A stretch of 21,840 bases of DNA from Rhodoferax sp. (lineage in GTDB: Bacteria > Pseudomonadota > Gammaproteobacteria > Burkholderiales > Burkholderiaceae_C), in contig JAUXQA010000354.1 in assembly GCA_030683195.1 (NCBI GenBank), positions 1-21,840 of the forward strand, given 5' to 3'. The notes beneath the pieces are model-generated. The model was not told the origin of the DNA, searched no databases, and worked only from the letters and a program-made list of their open reading frames with translations. The first letter of the stretch is position 1. Each line of letters starts with the position of its first letter. This document shows positions 14,301-21,840 of the stretch, one piece after another. Made by a program: the position numbers and the translations under genes.

Positions 14301-15803
14301 TTACTTTTTGCCGAAGACCTTGCCTATCAATTCAACATTCAGCGCGGACGTTGTCAGTCCCTTTTGACTTGGCGCTGACCGACCGTCAAACACCAATCCA
14401 ACCGAATCCCACTGAACATCTGCAAGTTGTTGCGTCATGGCATCAATGCTGCGGAGGGGGCCCTTGAGAGCGAGGTCACCTTTGAACAGCATGGGAATGG
14501 TGGCCGGCTTGGGATGCGGTTTTCCGTCCTTGCGCAATGGCGGTGTGAGCTCGAATGCGACCATCTTGAATTCAGGTCGAGCGGACAATGCCGGGAAGTA
14601 GCCCTGCAATTGGCTGGCGATCGTGATCGTAATTAAGTTGGGGTCACCCAAATCCACCAGTTCAATCGATTGTTCGGTGTGATTGATAGGCCAGTTGATG
14701 ACAAGTGTGTTGATGCTCGGGAAAGTGACAACCCAATCTGGCACAAGAATATTGATGCGCTTAAGAATTTGAGCGGACGTATCGGCAACTCGACCACGGT
14801 CAAAAGATGCCTGACATGACCAGGGGCGGTCGTTTTGAGCATTGACAGTTTCAGCCGCCTGACAGCGAGCGCCCGTCAATGACCATCCCGCCCAAACGAC
14901 CGGTAAGCGGGAAAGGCTTCTGCGAATCTCGACAAGGGCTTTGGCGTTGGGCTTGGGCGTTCCTTTAAGAAAGGTTGACAATACCGGTGCCCATGCCACT
15001 TCAGGGGATTCCTCAGTGACCTGGTTTTCCGCAGCAGCCTTGCGCTGTTGATAGTCTCGCCATTCTGTGTACCCTCGTTGCACGGCAAGCAACGAGAAAG
15101 CGACCAGAGTCGCATACATGATTGGCTTTGGGATTTTGCTTTGCTTGTTTTTAAGCTTTTGAAGCCGATCATCGTCGGTTCGGACAACATCAAATATGTC
15201 GTGAACAGTGAAATCTTTTTGGCCATCGATTCCCGAATTCCGAATGTCGGCGAAGACAGAGATAACCTCACCATCGAACTGTTGCGCGATGGCTCGAATG
15301 CGCGCTACAGCCTGGTGCTCAGCTAGTCCCGAGAGAACCTCATCCGTGTTCGTGGGATGCCCATTGCGTACGACAGCAAACCAATATTGCCCTTCACCGA
15401 GAGTGAGAGCGAAGATGGCCACGCCGGCATTGGCCTTCGCGGCGAGCAAAGCCGCTGGATAAATTTGACCTTGAGCCTCTTTTGGCAGGGCACCGTATCC
15501 GACTTGCTGAGAACGAAAGAGAAAGTGAGTCGCTTTAGACGTTTGTGCCAGTTTTTGAGCCGCGTCACGCCCGCCTGTAGTGACCAGCGTACGCCAGCGC
15601 AACCCAAAGGCGATCAAAACGGTTCCTGTTTCGTCGGCAATGAGCTGTACCAGACCCGCGTCCATCGAGGAGGTCTTGGCTGGTTTAGCCGTTCGCACGC
15701 TTTTTGTCTTGGCGGACGCTGGTGGTGTCTGTGCTATGTCAGCAAAGAGCCCTTCTACGCTCGACTTCGGCTTGCGTTTGAAAAGCCTGGACAGCAGCGA
15801 CAT
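14301..15803 (-). CDS. pilO: PilO-like pilus accessory protein
   Basis: A 500-residue protein. The start chosen is ATG 15803, with GAGGG eight bases upstream and one base after the pilN stop; an in-frame TTG at 15821 is less likely. It has a basic cytoplasmic N-terminus, a cytoplasmic domain of about 220 residues, one transmembrane helix near 226-243 (PKPIMYATLVAFSLLAV), and a periplasmic part with a Cys pair (QAAET ... WSCQASF region). This topology fits PilO of R64-type type IVb pili, a bitopic protein that aligns the secretin with the inner-membrane platform. The operon position between pilN and pilP is the canonical one. Confidence 0.85.
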   Translation of the reverse strand: MSLLSRLFKRKPKSSVEGLFADIAQTPPASAKTKSVRTAKPAKTSSMDAGLVQLIADETGTVLIAFGLRWRTLVTTGGRDAAQKLAQTSKATHFLFRSQQVGYGALPKEAQGQIYPAALLAAKANAGVAIFALTLGEGQYWFAVVRNGHPTNTDEVLSGLAEHQAVARIRAIAQQFDGEVISVFADIRNSGIDGQKDFTVHDIFDVVRTDDDRLQKLKNKQSKIPKPIMYATLVAFSLLAVQRGYTEWRDYQQRKAAAENQVTEESPEVAWAPVLSTFLKGTPKPNAKALVEIRRSLSRLPVVWAGWSLTGARCQAAETVNAQNDRPWSCQASFDRGRVADTSAQILKRINILVPDWVVTFPSINTLVINWPINHTEQSIELVDLGDPNLITITIASQLQGYFPALSARPEFKMVAFELTPPLRKDGKPHPKPATIPMLFKGDLALKGPLRSIDAMTQQLADVQWDSVGLVFDGRSAPSQKGLTTSALNVELIGKVFGKK

Positions 15804-15804
15804 G

Positions 15805-17397
15805 TCAGATGCCCTCTTCAATCGTTGCGGTTACCAGAAGGACTGTGACTGACTTGGTAATGGTACTGTTGTTAGATCCGCCTGCGAAAACAGGAAGGTT
15901 TTCTGCCAAGCGACGGCTCGTGTTTTGTGAGGACAGCAACTCGATTCCGCCAATGACCTCAGTACGTCCACCGCGAACGGGCACCTCTTGAATGACCCCA
16001 GAACCAGTAATTGTTTTCTGTTGCACCGTGACCGCAGATGCACCAGTGCCCACGGTGAACGGCCGAAGCGGTTCAGCGCTGGTCACGTCAAAGCTGATAG
16101 AGATAAACACAGTGCCATCGGCTTTCGCGTTCGGAACCAATGTCAGGAAGGTACCGACCGTTTCATCCTTCTGTGTCACGGTAGGCGCCTGCGACACGGT
16201 GCTCAGGACACTACTTGCAACCTGCGTTGCTTGTACCTGGTCAACATAGTTGAAAGTGGTCCGAAGCGCTTGCGTGATCGGCCTGCCACTTGTGGTGATA
16301 AACGGGAAGACACGACGGTTCACGACAGTCCCGATTTCGTTAAGTGCCTTGATGACCGCACCCGAACCAGTTAGTGGACCCAGCATGTTCTGGAGATTAA
16401 TCGATCCGGCTTGTTGTGTTACCAGATTGGCGGGGGACACCGCACCTAGCGCGACGCTAGTTGTGTTGTAGACAAGATTCCAGTCGATACCAAATTCAGA
16501 ACCATCCTTTGACACAACTTCAATGGCCTCCACCAGCATGCGGACTCGACGTGACATCGATTTATTCTGGCGCTTGATGAACTCTTCGACACGAATCTGT
16601 GTGTCTGGCGTGTCTGTTACCACGAGGACTTGATTCTCTTGAGAGATCGTGAACTTGCCGCCGGTGGATAGCATGGACTCAACCAAAACCTTGATGCCCT
16701 CCATCTGGTTGGATGACTTCATATCGAAAGTTGTCTTGGCCTCACTATTGAACGAGTTGGCACCAGACCCAGTCCGCCCGAGCGATGCCTGGGTGGAGGC
16801 GAACTGCGGAATCGTCATCAAATCGTATGACTTGGTCTCGACGCGAAAGAACTCCGCGCCGTTGGGTGTCGGGCGCCAGGAGGCTTGAATTTGTCCGGCA
16901 ATGTCGTCCAGAAGCTTCCACAATGGCGTGCCCGAGGCCCGCAGGGTGACAGAGGGTGGCGGCATGACAGGCGCAGTTGCCACACCTGTCTTTGGAGAGA
17001 AGGCACTGGCCGACAACATGGCATCTGGCGTGGCCGTAATACTGATTCCAGCGCTGGTCGATACCTGACGTAATGCAGTGACAAGGTCAACAGGGGCATT
17101 GGCGAAGAATGCAGTCACAGGCACGGAGGCCCGAAGCGCATCAGGCATTCGTGCTTCGCGGGAAAGCGGAATCGACTTCCCCGCAACGTAGGGGCGAGCG
17201 ACCTCTTGCGACATCAATCGACGGTGATCTGCATCCATAATCGCAGCCCGATTCTGGTTCAAACGATTCTCGACAACCCTCGTAGTGTCCTGATAGGCCG
17301 TATCGTTTCGCGTCTTGAGAGTCGGGGTGCAACCCATCAGGGTCAGACAACCGATTGCGACGACGGTGATGACTAATTTTTGGTATTTTCTGTTCAT
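15805..17397 (-). CDS. pilN: Type IVb pilus secretin lipoprotein (PilN)
   Basis: A 530-residue outer-membrane lipoprotein. The signal peptide ends in the lipobox LMGC (Cys23). Residues about 80-200 resemble the STN/N0-type periplasmic domain (PVDLVTALRQV), followed by an N1-like region and then the secretin core with VPVRGGRTEVIGGIE and a C-terminal VTVLLVTATI strand. PilN multimers form the gated pore through which the pilus passes. AAGGA sits 8-9 bases before the ATG. The stop is one base before the pilO start. The gene is 28 bases downstream of the small TcpQ-like gene, whose family (with PilL/TcpQ/DotD) often helps localise or stabilise the secretin. Confidence 0.93.
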   Translation of the reverse strand: MNRKYQKLVITVVAIGCLTLMGCTPTLKTRNDTAYQDTTRVVENRLNQNRAAIMDADHRRLMSQEVARPYVAGKSIPLSREARMPDALRASVPVTAFFANAPVDLVTALRQVSTSAGISITATPDAMLSASAFSPKTGVATAPVMPPPSVTLRASGTPLWKLLDDIAGQIQASWRPTPNGAEFFRVETKSYDLMTIPQFASTQASLGRTGSGANSFNSEAKTTFDMKSSNQMEGIKVLVESMLSTGGKFTISQENQVLVVTDTPDTQIRVEEFIKRQNKSMSRRVRMLVEAIEVVSKDGSEFGIDWNLVYNTTSVALGAVSPANLVTQQAGSINLQNMLGPLTGSGAVIKALNEIGTVVNRRVFPFITTSGRPITQALRTTFNYVDQVQATQVASSVLSTVSQAPTVTQKDETVGTFLTLVPNAKADGTVFISISFDVTSAEPLRPFTVGTGASAVTVQQKTITGSGVIQEVPVRGGRTEVIGGIELLSSQNTSRRLAENLPVFAGGSNNSTITKSVTVLLVTATIEEGI

Positions 17398-17425
17398 CTT
17401 GGAATTCCTTTTTTCGCGCGACTGG

Positions 17426-17893
17426 TTAACGATCTACAGGAGCCATACGGTCGCAGACCTCTGACCGTGGGACGACACGTAAAACAAAGTTGCTGTAAAA
17501 GCACGGCTGAAGAGGGGCATCAGTCAACTCTGTTGTGGCCAGTAAGCCCCTGATGGCCCCACGAAAATCACCAGGAAAGCTTGCCTTTGCCAAGATCGGC
17601 AAATCACGATCAATACCCCATTGCTCCAGGCCAAAGGTCCACCCGGACGCTGAAGACCACTTCTCGATGACCTTGCGAATGGATTTGTCAGCCACAGTCG
17701 CATCCCACATCGCTTGCCCGACACCCATGCCTCCATGCATCCCCATGCCATTCATCCCTCCAAGAGCTGGAGCTATTGGCAGGGGCGGAGTTTCTTGATA
17801 GGACCGGCGAATCAGATCAACGCCTTGTGCTTGCGCTGACCACATGGGCAACGTGCTCAGCAGGACTACTGCGATTTGGATAGCTGTTTTCAT
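17426..17893 (-). CDS. Small TcpQ-domain periplasmic protein
   Basis: A 155-residue exported protein. ATG 17893 is chosen because it gives a compact Sec signal (MKTAIQIAVVLLSTLP ... AQAQ) and has AAGAG nine bases upstream. An in-frame ATG at 17968 overlaps the previous stop as ATGA but would add 25 polar residues before the signal. A Gly/Met-rich linker follows, then a TcpQ-like domain (about residues 65-145): a helix KSIRKVIEKWSSASGWTF, then DLPILAKASFPGDFRGAI, and the ending PCFYSNFVLRVVP. TcpQ-type proteins bind and position the pilus secretin (TcpC or PilN). It lies directly upstream of pilN. It could be called PilL- or PilM-like by position, but I do not assign a symbol. Confidence 0.75.
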   Translation of the reverse strand: MKTAIQIAVVLLSTLPMWSAQAQGVDLIRRSYQETPPLPIAPALGGMNGMGMHGGMGVGQAMWDATVADKSIRKVIEKWSSASGWTFGLEQWGIDRDLPILAKASFPGDFRGAIRGLLATTELTDAPLQPCFYSNFVLRVVPRSEVCDRMAPVDR

Positions 17894-17964
17894 CTTTGCA
17901 TACTCTTGAAAAAACGATTGGCCGGGGCGTCCCGAGAATCTAGGTTTAAAGTCTGTTTTCACAT

Positions 17965-19152
17965 TCATTCACTGGACACGACTAGAACTTTGTTGTTATA
18001 TGCACGCCCCTTGATCCGGTGACCGAATGACGCAGCCTGGGCCAACACGTAATCTGCGGCGGAGACGAATCCGTCGCGGACCAACTCAGCATCTCCAGTG
18101 ATCATCACGTCAGGACCGTTCTTCCAGATCAAACGCCAACCGGCTTCATCGGCCCAGCGCTGCAGCAGCCTTTGCACGTTGCCATCAGTTGCCCGCAGCT
18201 TCCAGGTATTGATCGAAGCTTCCTGAAAGCCTGAATGCGGCTGTGTAGCGACGGGGTGGACTCGTGCGCCTTGAACCGAGATATAGATGCCTGATACGTG
18301 GGATGCCCTGCCGGAGGTTCGAGTAGCGGCCTCTTTGATCGCAATGGCCTTTCGCGGTACGCCAGACACCACCAACAAATCGACAATGGTTTTGATACGG
18401 TTGTTGAACAGCTCCTGACTTTTGGTGCCATCATCTCGGCCACTTATCTCCACTTGTGAGCCAGAGGTATACGATTTCGCAGCTTTCTCCACTGTCCCTC
18501 GCCCCATCGGGCCAAGCCGTGAAATGTTGGATACGAATGGCACCTCGGTTTCTTCGGATTTGGCAGATGTTGTCTTATCTGTGAATTGGGCGAGGTCGCC
18601 CCTGATCGGGGTTGCATAGCTGTTTAGCGCAAGTCCGATGCGCGGCGACGGCTCAGGGTTAAAAACAGTCTTCGGAACCGAGGTGACCGCGCCAAGAGAT
18701 GCGAGGCGATCCATCGGTGTCATCCCCGCCATTCGCATGCCGGTGTTGGCTGAACCGTCGGCATAGACCACTTGCGTTCCCAGCGTATTGAGCGGCTTGG
18801 CCGACTGGCCCGTCTCGCTGGCATAGTTGACTTGCCCTACGCCGTAGCCAATGCGCAGCGTATAGCTTCTTGCAACGCCAGGAACCCTGGCATAGGGGCC
18901 CTGTATTTCAGGTACTTGCATGACCAGTCCGGCCTGACTATTGGCAAAGATTGCTGGAATAGGATCACCGGAACGAAACTGGAAGAAAGTTGACACTCCA
19001 TCATCAAACACTTGTACGGGTCTGACCTTTTGCGCGCCGGTTAGATCGTACGAGAAATCGTAGTTGCCCATGCGTTGTGGCGCATTGCTGTGCACGGATT
19101 CGAGCAGCATGAGTGAACACACGAGGACGAGATGCTTGGTTCTGAATTTCAT
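17965..19152 (-). CDS. Three-domain protein: VirB9-like, OmpA-like and TcpQ domains
   Basis: A 395-residue exported protein with a Sec signal (about residues 1-23). Residues 44-112 align by eye with the C-terminal domain of the VirB9 homologue in this operon: VFDDG, then a run of alternating hydrophobics, P-A-(I/L)-F-A, (I/V)-x-G-x-Y and a final hydrophobic strand. Residues 220-295 have an OmpA-like peptidoglycan-binding pattern (VEISGRDDG ... NNRIKTIVDLLVVSGV). Residues 316-393 form a TcpQ domain (TWKLRATDGNVQRLLQRWADEAGW ... NKVLVVSS pattern). VirB9 domains build the T4SS outer-membrane core, and TcpQ domains serve pilus secretins. The gene sits exactly between virB10 (3-base gap) and the pil genes, so a coupling or anchoring role is attractive but unproven. 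R64 PilL is the nearest known analogue by position. Confidence 0.75.
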   Translation of the reverse strand: MKFRTKHLVLVCSLMLLESVHSNAPQRMGNYDFSYDLTGAQKVRPVQVFDDGVSTFFQFRSGDPIPAIFANSQAGLVMQVPEIQGPYARVPGVARSYTLRIGYGVGQVNYASETGQSAKPLNTLGTQVVYADGSANTGMRMAGMTPMDRLASLGAVTSVPKTVFNPEPSPRIGLALNSYATPIRGDLAQFTDKTTSAKSEETEVPFVSNISRLGPMGRGTVEKAAKSYTSGSQVEISGRDDGTKSQELFNNRIKTIVDLLVVSGVPRKAIAIKEAATRTSGRASHVSGIYISVQGARVHPVATQPHSGFQEASINTWKLRATDGNVQRLLQRWADEAGWRLIWKNGPDVMITGDAELVRDGFVSAADYVLAQAASFGHRIKGRAYNNKVLVVSSE

Positions 19153-19155
19153 AGT

Positions 19156-20388
19156 CTATTTGCGGTACGCACCGGGAAACTCCATATCGGCACTGACTTG
19201 CACATTGATTCTTGTTCCTGCCGGGATCGTTATGGTGGGTTGAATGTCTCTACTTCGTGAAAGGTCAGACTTGGCAATCTCACTCAGAACTTGGCCGGCT
19301 GCGGTACTCGGTCCAGACGAAGCAACATTCGTTACCGGTTGCTGGTTGTTACTTTCGAGTTTGGCGGCCAATATTGCAATCAAAACTCCCGAGCTGAACC
19401 GGGCAAAGTAGTGGTTGTCCACTTCCCCTTTAATGCCCGACATGCCCATATGGTCCTGCCCCTTGTTGCCCGGCAAGTCAAAGGACAAACCGTTGGGAAG
19501 GACAATTCTGGAAAAGGCGAACATCATTCGGTTCTGACCTACACGAACTCTGTTGGAATACTCTCCAATCAAGACTGATCCTTTCGGTATCAGCAAATAG
19601 CGGCTGTTAAGTGAGTCGTATACATCAACGGTCGTGATCGCTGTTATGTCACCCGGTAAGTCTGAGTTCAAGGACTTTGCAAGGACAGCCGGTATAACTT
19701 TCCCCTGGATCAAGGTGTAGATATTGCCAATCCTCCTCGCAGTGATGGCCTTCGTTGGCTTGATGTCCGCGAATTCTTTCAGCCATTCCGCATTTGTATC
19801 GCCTGCAGGCTTGGCAGAGAGCTGGGCTTTGAGTAATTGTTCGGCAATTGATGGCCTGTTACCGATTGCGTCAGCGTCAGCGACGCCATTGCGAGTGTTC
19901 TGAGAACTTGCCCGCAACTCATCTGCGCCACCCGCCGACGTTATTGGCCCCACACTGATGCCTGAGTTGTCCATCGTCACGCTCTTGCTGACTCGGGCTG
20001 CGGAATCCATTTCGAGGGATGCATCGTCCGGTTCATTTTTACCCGCACGACGCTCAGGCTGAGGCTCAGGAACTTTCACAAGTACAGGTGCATTCCCTAC
20101 GGGGAGTGGTGATGAGGGTGTCTCGGCTGCTGGTGATGGAGTGCTGGCCGATTGAGCGGCATTCTTCAGTTCAGCCTGAATTTGCTTGACTGAGCCAGTT
20201 GCCTTCGACGGTTTTTCCAGAACTGGCTCTTCAAGATTGACCGTTTTTGCCCCCATTTTTGGAACGTAATAGCCGATCAGGACAAGCAGCATCGCGATGC
20301 CAATAACCCATGCAACCGTGCTTTTTTTCAGGGGCGCATTGGACTGCACCTGGCCCGGGTTGATGATCGATTTTTCAGAAACCGGCAT
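19156..20388 (-). CDS. virB10: VirB10/TrbI-like T4SS core protein
   Basis: A 410-residue bitopic inner-membrane protein. It has a short cytoplasmic N-terminus, one transmembrane helix at about residues 24-41, and a long Pro/Ser/Ala-rich periplasmic linker. The C-terminal VirB10 domain begins near residue 225 (GKVIPAVLAKSLNSDLPG ... IPKGSVLIGEY ... FARFSSGVLIAILAA ... TITIPAGTRINV). VirB10 spans from the inner membrane to the outer-membrane core and transmits the energy signal for substrate passage. It starts four bases after the virB9 stop and ends three bases before the next gene, so it is fully embedded in the operon. GGGA lies eight bases before the ATG. Confidence 0.93.
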   Translation of the reverse strand: MPVSEKSIINPGQVQSNAPLKKSTVAWVIGIAMLLVLIGYYVPKMGAKTVNLEEPVLEKPSKATGSVKQIQAELKNAAQSASTPSPAAETPSSPLPVGNAPVLVKVPEPQPERRAGKNEPDDASLEMDSAARVSKSVTMDNSGISVGPITSAGGADELRASSQNTRNGVADADAIGNRPSIAEQLLKAQLSAKPAGDTNAEWLKEFADIKPTKAITARRIGNIYTLIQGKVIPAVLAKSLNSDLPGDITAITTVDVYDSLNSRYLLIPKGSVLIGEYSNRVRVGQNRMMFAFSRIVLPNGLSFDLPGNKGQDHMGMSGIKGEVDNHYFARFSSGVLIAILAAKLESNNQQPVTNVASSGPSTAAGQVLSEIAKSDLSRSRDIQPTITIPAGTRINVQVSADMEFPGAYRK

Positions 20389-20392
20389 GGCA

Positions 20393-21199
20393 TCAGTCCC
20401 CTTGCGCAGAGCGGACGGCTTGACGGAGGGTTGCGCCGCGAATGAATCTCACCTCTGCACGACCAAGTTTGAGGACTCCTGCATTGATGACGCGCTGGGC
20501 AACGATATATTGGCCCTTGATCACGCTGTTTACAAGCTGGAACTCATCACCTTCCATCATCGCGAACAGAGCCGGCATTTCCTGTAGACCCGCAGGCATC
20601 TTGATCCAAGTGAACTTACCATCATCAAAGACGGAAGATGGTTTGAAATCGGCCTCACCTGTTATCTGATAGCCAAAACGGATGTTCTCAGGATTTATGC
20701 CGTCTGGCTGTTGCGTAGGCCGCTGCACAGGCTCGTCGGTCGTTATATCTGGGGTGGTTGATATTGGACTCAGATCGAGCAGGATCGTCTGCCCGTGCCG
20801 CCATGTGACCCTTTGGTACCACTTGGCTCCAGCTCTCGTGCTTCGCAGAACAAACTGGTATGAGCGCTTGTCTGTCAGCACCGTCATCGATGTCTCGATG
20901 TTGTCGTAAATGGGCTTAATAAATAGGTGTTTACGGTTTACCGTGGGTGTCAGCTCCCAGTGCTTTGTGTCGCCTCCTGCGACGGTCATGATTTTTTCAT
21001 CAGGTGCGAACTCAACGTGCGTTACCGCCTTGGGCCGGCTAAGAATCAGGTAGGTCTGATCCGCGTCGTATTCAAACTGCACCAGCCGACTATCCCCTGG
21101 AAGGGGTGTTGCTTCAAGTTCGGCGCTTGCATTAAACGCCACAAACTGTGCCAGGGCCAAAATGCCGGCAACCGCTAGCGATTTTTTGTCTCTCATCAT
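20393..21199 (-). CDS. virB9: VirB9/TrbG/CagX-like T4SS outer-membrane core protein
   Basis: A 268-residue periplasmic protein with a Sec signal (NASA/E near residue 26). The N-terminal VirB9 domain covers about residues 30-145 (RLVQFEYDADQTYLI ... HLFIKPIYDN ... KRSYQFVLRS). A Pro/Thr-rich linker follows, then the C-terminal domain about 170-258 (PSSVFDDGKFTWIKMP ... GQYIVAQRVI). VirB9 joins VirB10 and a VirB7 lipoprotein in the outer-membrane ring. The ATG overlaps the virB8 stop (21196-21199). A second ATG immediately follows, at 21196, and is better spaced from AAGAG, so either Met could be first. No VirB7-like small lipoprotein is evident in the window. Confidence 0.93.
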   Translation of the reverse strand: MMRDKKSLAVAGILALAQFVAFNASAELEATPLPGDSRLVQFEYDADQTYLILSRPKAVTHVEFAPDEKIMTVAGGDTKHWELTPTVNRKHLFIKPIYDNIETSMTVLTDKRSYQFVLRSTRAGAKWYQRVTWRHGQTILLDLSPISTTPDITTDEPVQRPTQQPDGINPENIRFGYQITGEADFKPSSVFDDGKFTWIKMPAGLQEMPALFAMMEGDEFQLVNSVIKGQYIVAQRVINAGVLKLGRAEVRFIRGATLRQAVRSAQGD

Positions 21200-21831
21200 T
21201 TCGACTCTTGGGTGATGTTCAGATCCGTGACGAACAGACCCAATGGGTTCTTCAGAATTTCCTCCTCAGTCTTCGGTGACGTCAGTTCATATTTGAGCGT
21301 CACACGCCATTTGGCTGGAACGATGCCTGTCAGCGCCCCCCTTGTCTCTTGGGTAGCCACAAAAACGAATGCAATGCCGCGCTGGCTGATGTCTACGCTT
21401 GTAACGCTTGCGACGCGGGTCATATCTGGCTCTTTGGCCAGACGCTGCGCAACGTTTTCTGATGTGCGGAAATTGGCGAACTTTGTGGTACCGAGTCCGG
21501 ATGTCATAACGTTCGCGTCCACAAAGTAACGTGGCGACAATGCTTTGTCCAAGGTGAATACATTCACTATGAACTTTGCCAACTCGGACTTGATCACAGC
21601 TTGGTTGGGCTGGATATTCTCGATTTTTACAGGGCGACTGAGGACGCCACCATCATTGTTGACCTCAACCAGCCAGGGCACTGCCGTGCTTTTGCTGGCA
21701 AGCGAGAACATGGCTGCAACTGCGCACAGTGTTACAACGCCCAGTAGCCCCGCGAGAACGAACATCCTGTTCTGGCCCACCATGGCTGAGCCGTATATTT
21801 CAGCGAACTCTTGGGCAGGATCTCTGAACAT
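21196..21831 (-). CDS. virB8: VirB8/TrbF-like T4SS inner-membrane protein
   Basis: At least 211 residues. It has a short N-terminus with FAEIYGSAMVGQNR, a transmembrane helix at about residues 24-45, and a periplasmic VirB8/TrbF domain of NTF2-like fold (PVKIENIQPNQAVIKSELAKF region, later W-R-V-T-L-K-Y). VirB8 nucleates T4SS assembly at the inner membrane. The start given, ATG 21831, is only nine bases from the window edge. The three codons upstream are open and the GGAAGGG purine run there is too close to serve this ATG well, so the true start may lie beyond 21840. The overlap with virB9 suggests translational coupling. Other T4SS genes probably lie upstream, outside the window. Confidence 0.85.
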   Translation of the reverse strand: MFRDPAQEFAEIYGSAMVGQNRMFVLAGLLGVVTLCAVAAMFSLASKSTAVPWLVEVNNDGGVLSRPVKIENIQPNQAVIKSELAKFIVNVFTLDKALSPRYFVDANVMTSGLGTTKFANFRTSENVAQRLAKEPDMTRVASVTSVDISQRGIAFVFVATQETRGALTGIVPAKWRVTLKYELTSPKTEEEILKNPLGLFVTDLNITQESK

Positions 21832-21840
21832 CCCTTCCGG

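Noticed and set aside
15805..17397. Type II secretion system instead of a pilus
   Set aside because: The secretin is a lipoprotein of PilN type, with pilO and pilP in type IVb order and a long PilV-like tip pilin. No GspC, GspL or GspM-like genes are present.

Overview
The window holds most of a hybrid secretion/pilus gene cluster, followed by a set of secreted-protein genes and a decayed, IS-bounded end. Almost everything is on the minus strand, so transcription runs from position 21840 towards position 1. The organism is probably a Gram-negative betaproteobacterium of the Burkholderiales (Comamonadaceae-like). Reasons: two lipoproteins have a polyglycine tract straight after the lipidated cysteine, a style common in that order; the pilus genes are R64/thin-pilus type; and an IS66 end is present. 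Conjugative-type genes plus an IS suggest a plasmid or integrative conjugative element. No replication, relaxase or integrase gene is visible, so this is inference.

Positions 21831-9849 (minus) form a tight operon. It begins with VirB8-, VirB9- and VirB10-like genes, the periplasmic/outer-membrane core of a type IV secretion system (T4SS). Next come a VirB9-like/OmpA-like/TcpQ three-domain protein, a second small TcpQ-like protein, and the type IVb pilus genes pilN (secretin), pilO, pilP, pilQ (assembly ATPase), pilR (platform protein) and pilS (major pilin). Many junctions are overlaps or gaps of a few bases. After a strong hairpin come pilV (minor, tip-like pilin) and a cysteine-rich modular secreted protein (stop at 6336). 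VirB4, VirB6, VirB11, coupling protein, prepilin peptidase (PilU) and lytic transglycosylase (PilT) genes are not in the window.

Positions 6314-1083: a convergent terminator separates the pilus operon from a plus-strand CAP-domain lipoprotein. That gene diverges from a large minus-strand lipoprotein built of alternating immunoglobulin/PKD-like repeats. Beyond it lie a DsbC-like disulfide isomerase and a small exported protein, closed by a strong terminator. The isomerase is a plausible folding partner for the cysteine-rich proteins of the cluster.

Positions 1-800 are decayed. Two unrecognised overlapping minus-strand genes are present, one split by an in-frame TGA and the other cut by the right end of an IS66-family element whose transposase tail occupies positions 1-104.

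The most notable feature is the physical merging of a T4SS core with a type IVb pilus in one operon. The protein encoded at the joint carries domains resembling parts of both machines and could couple them.
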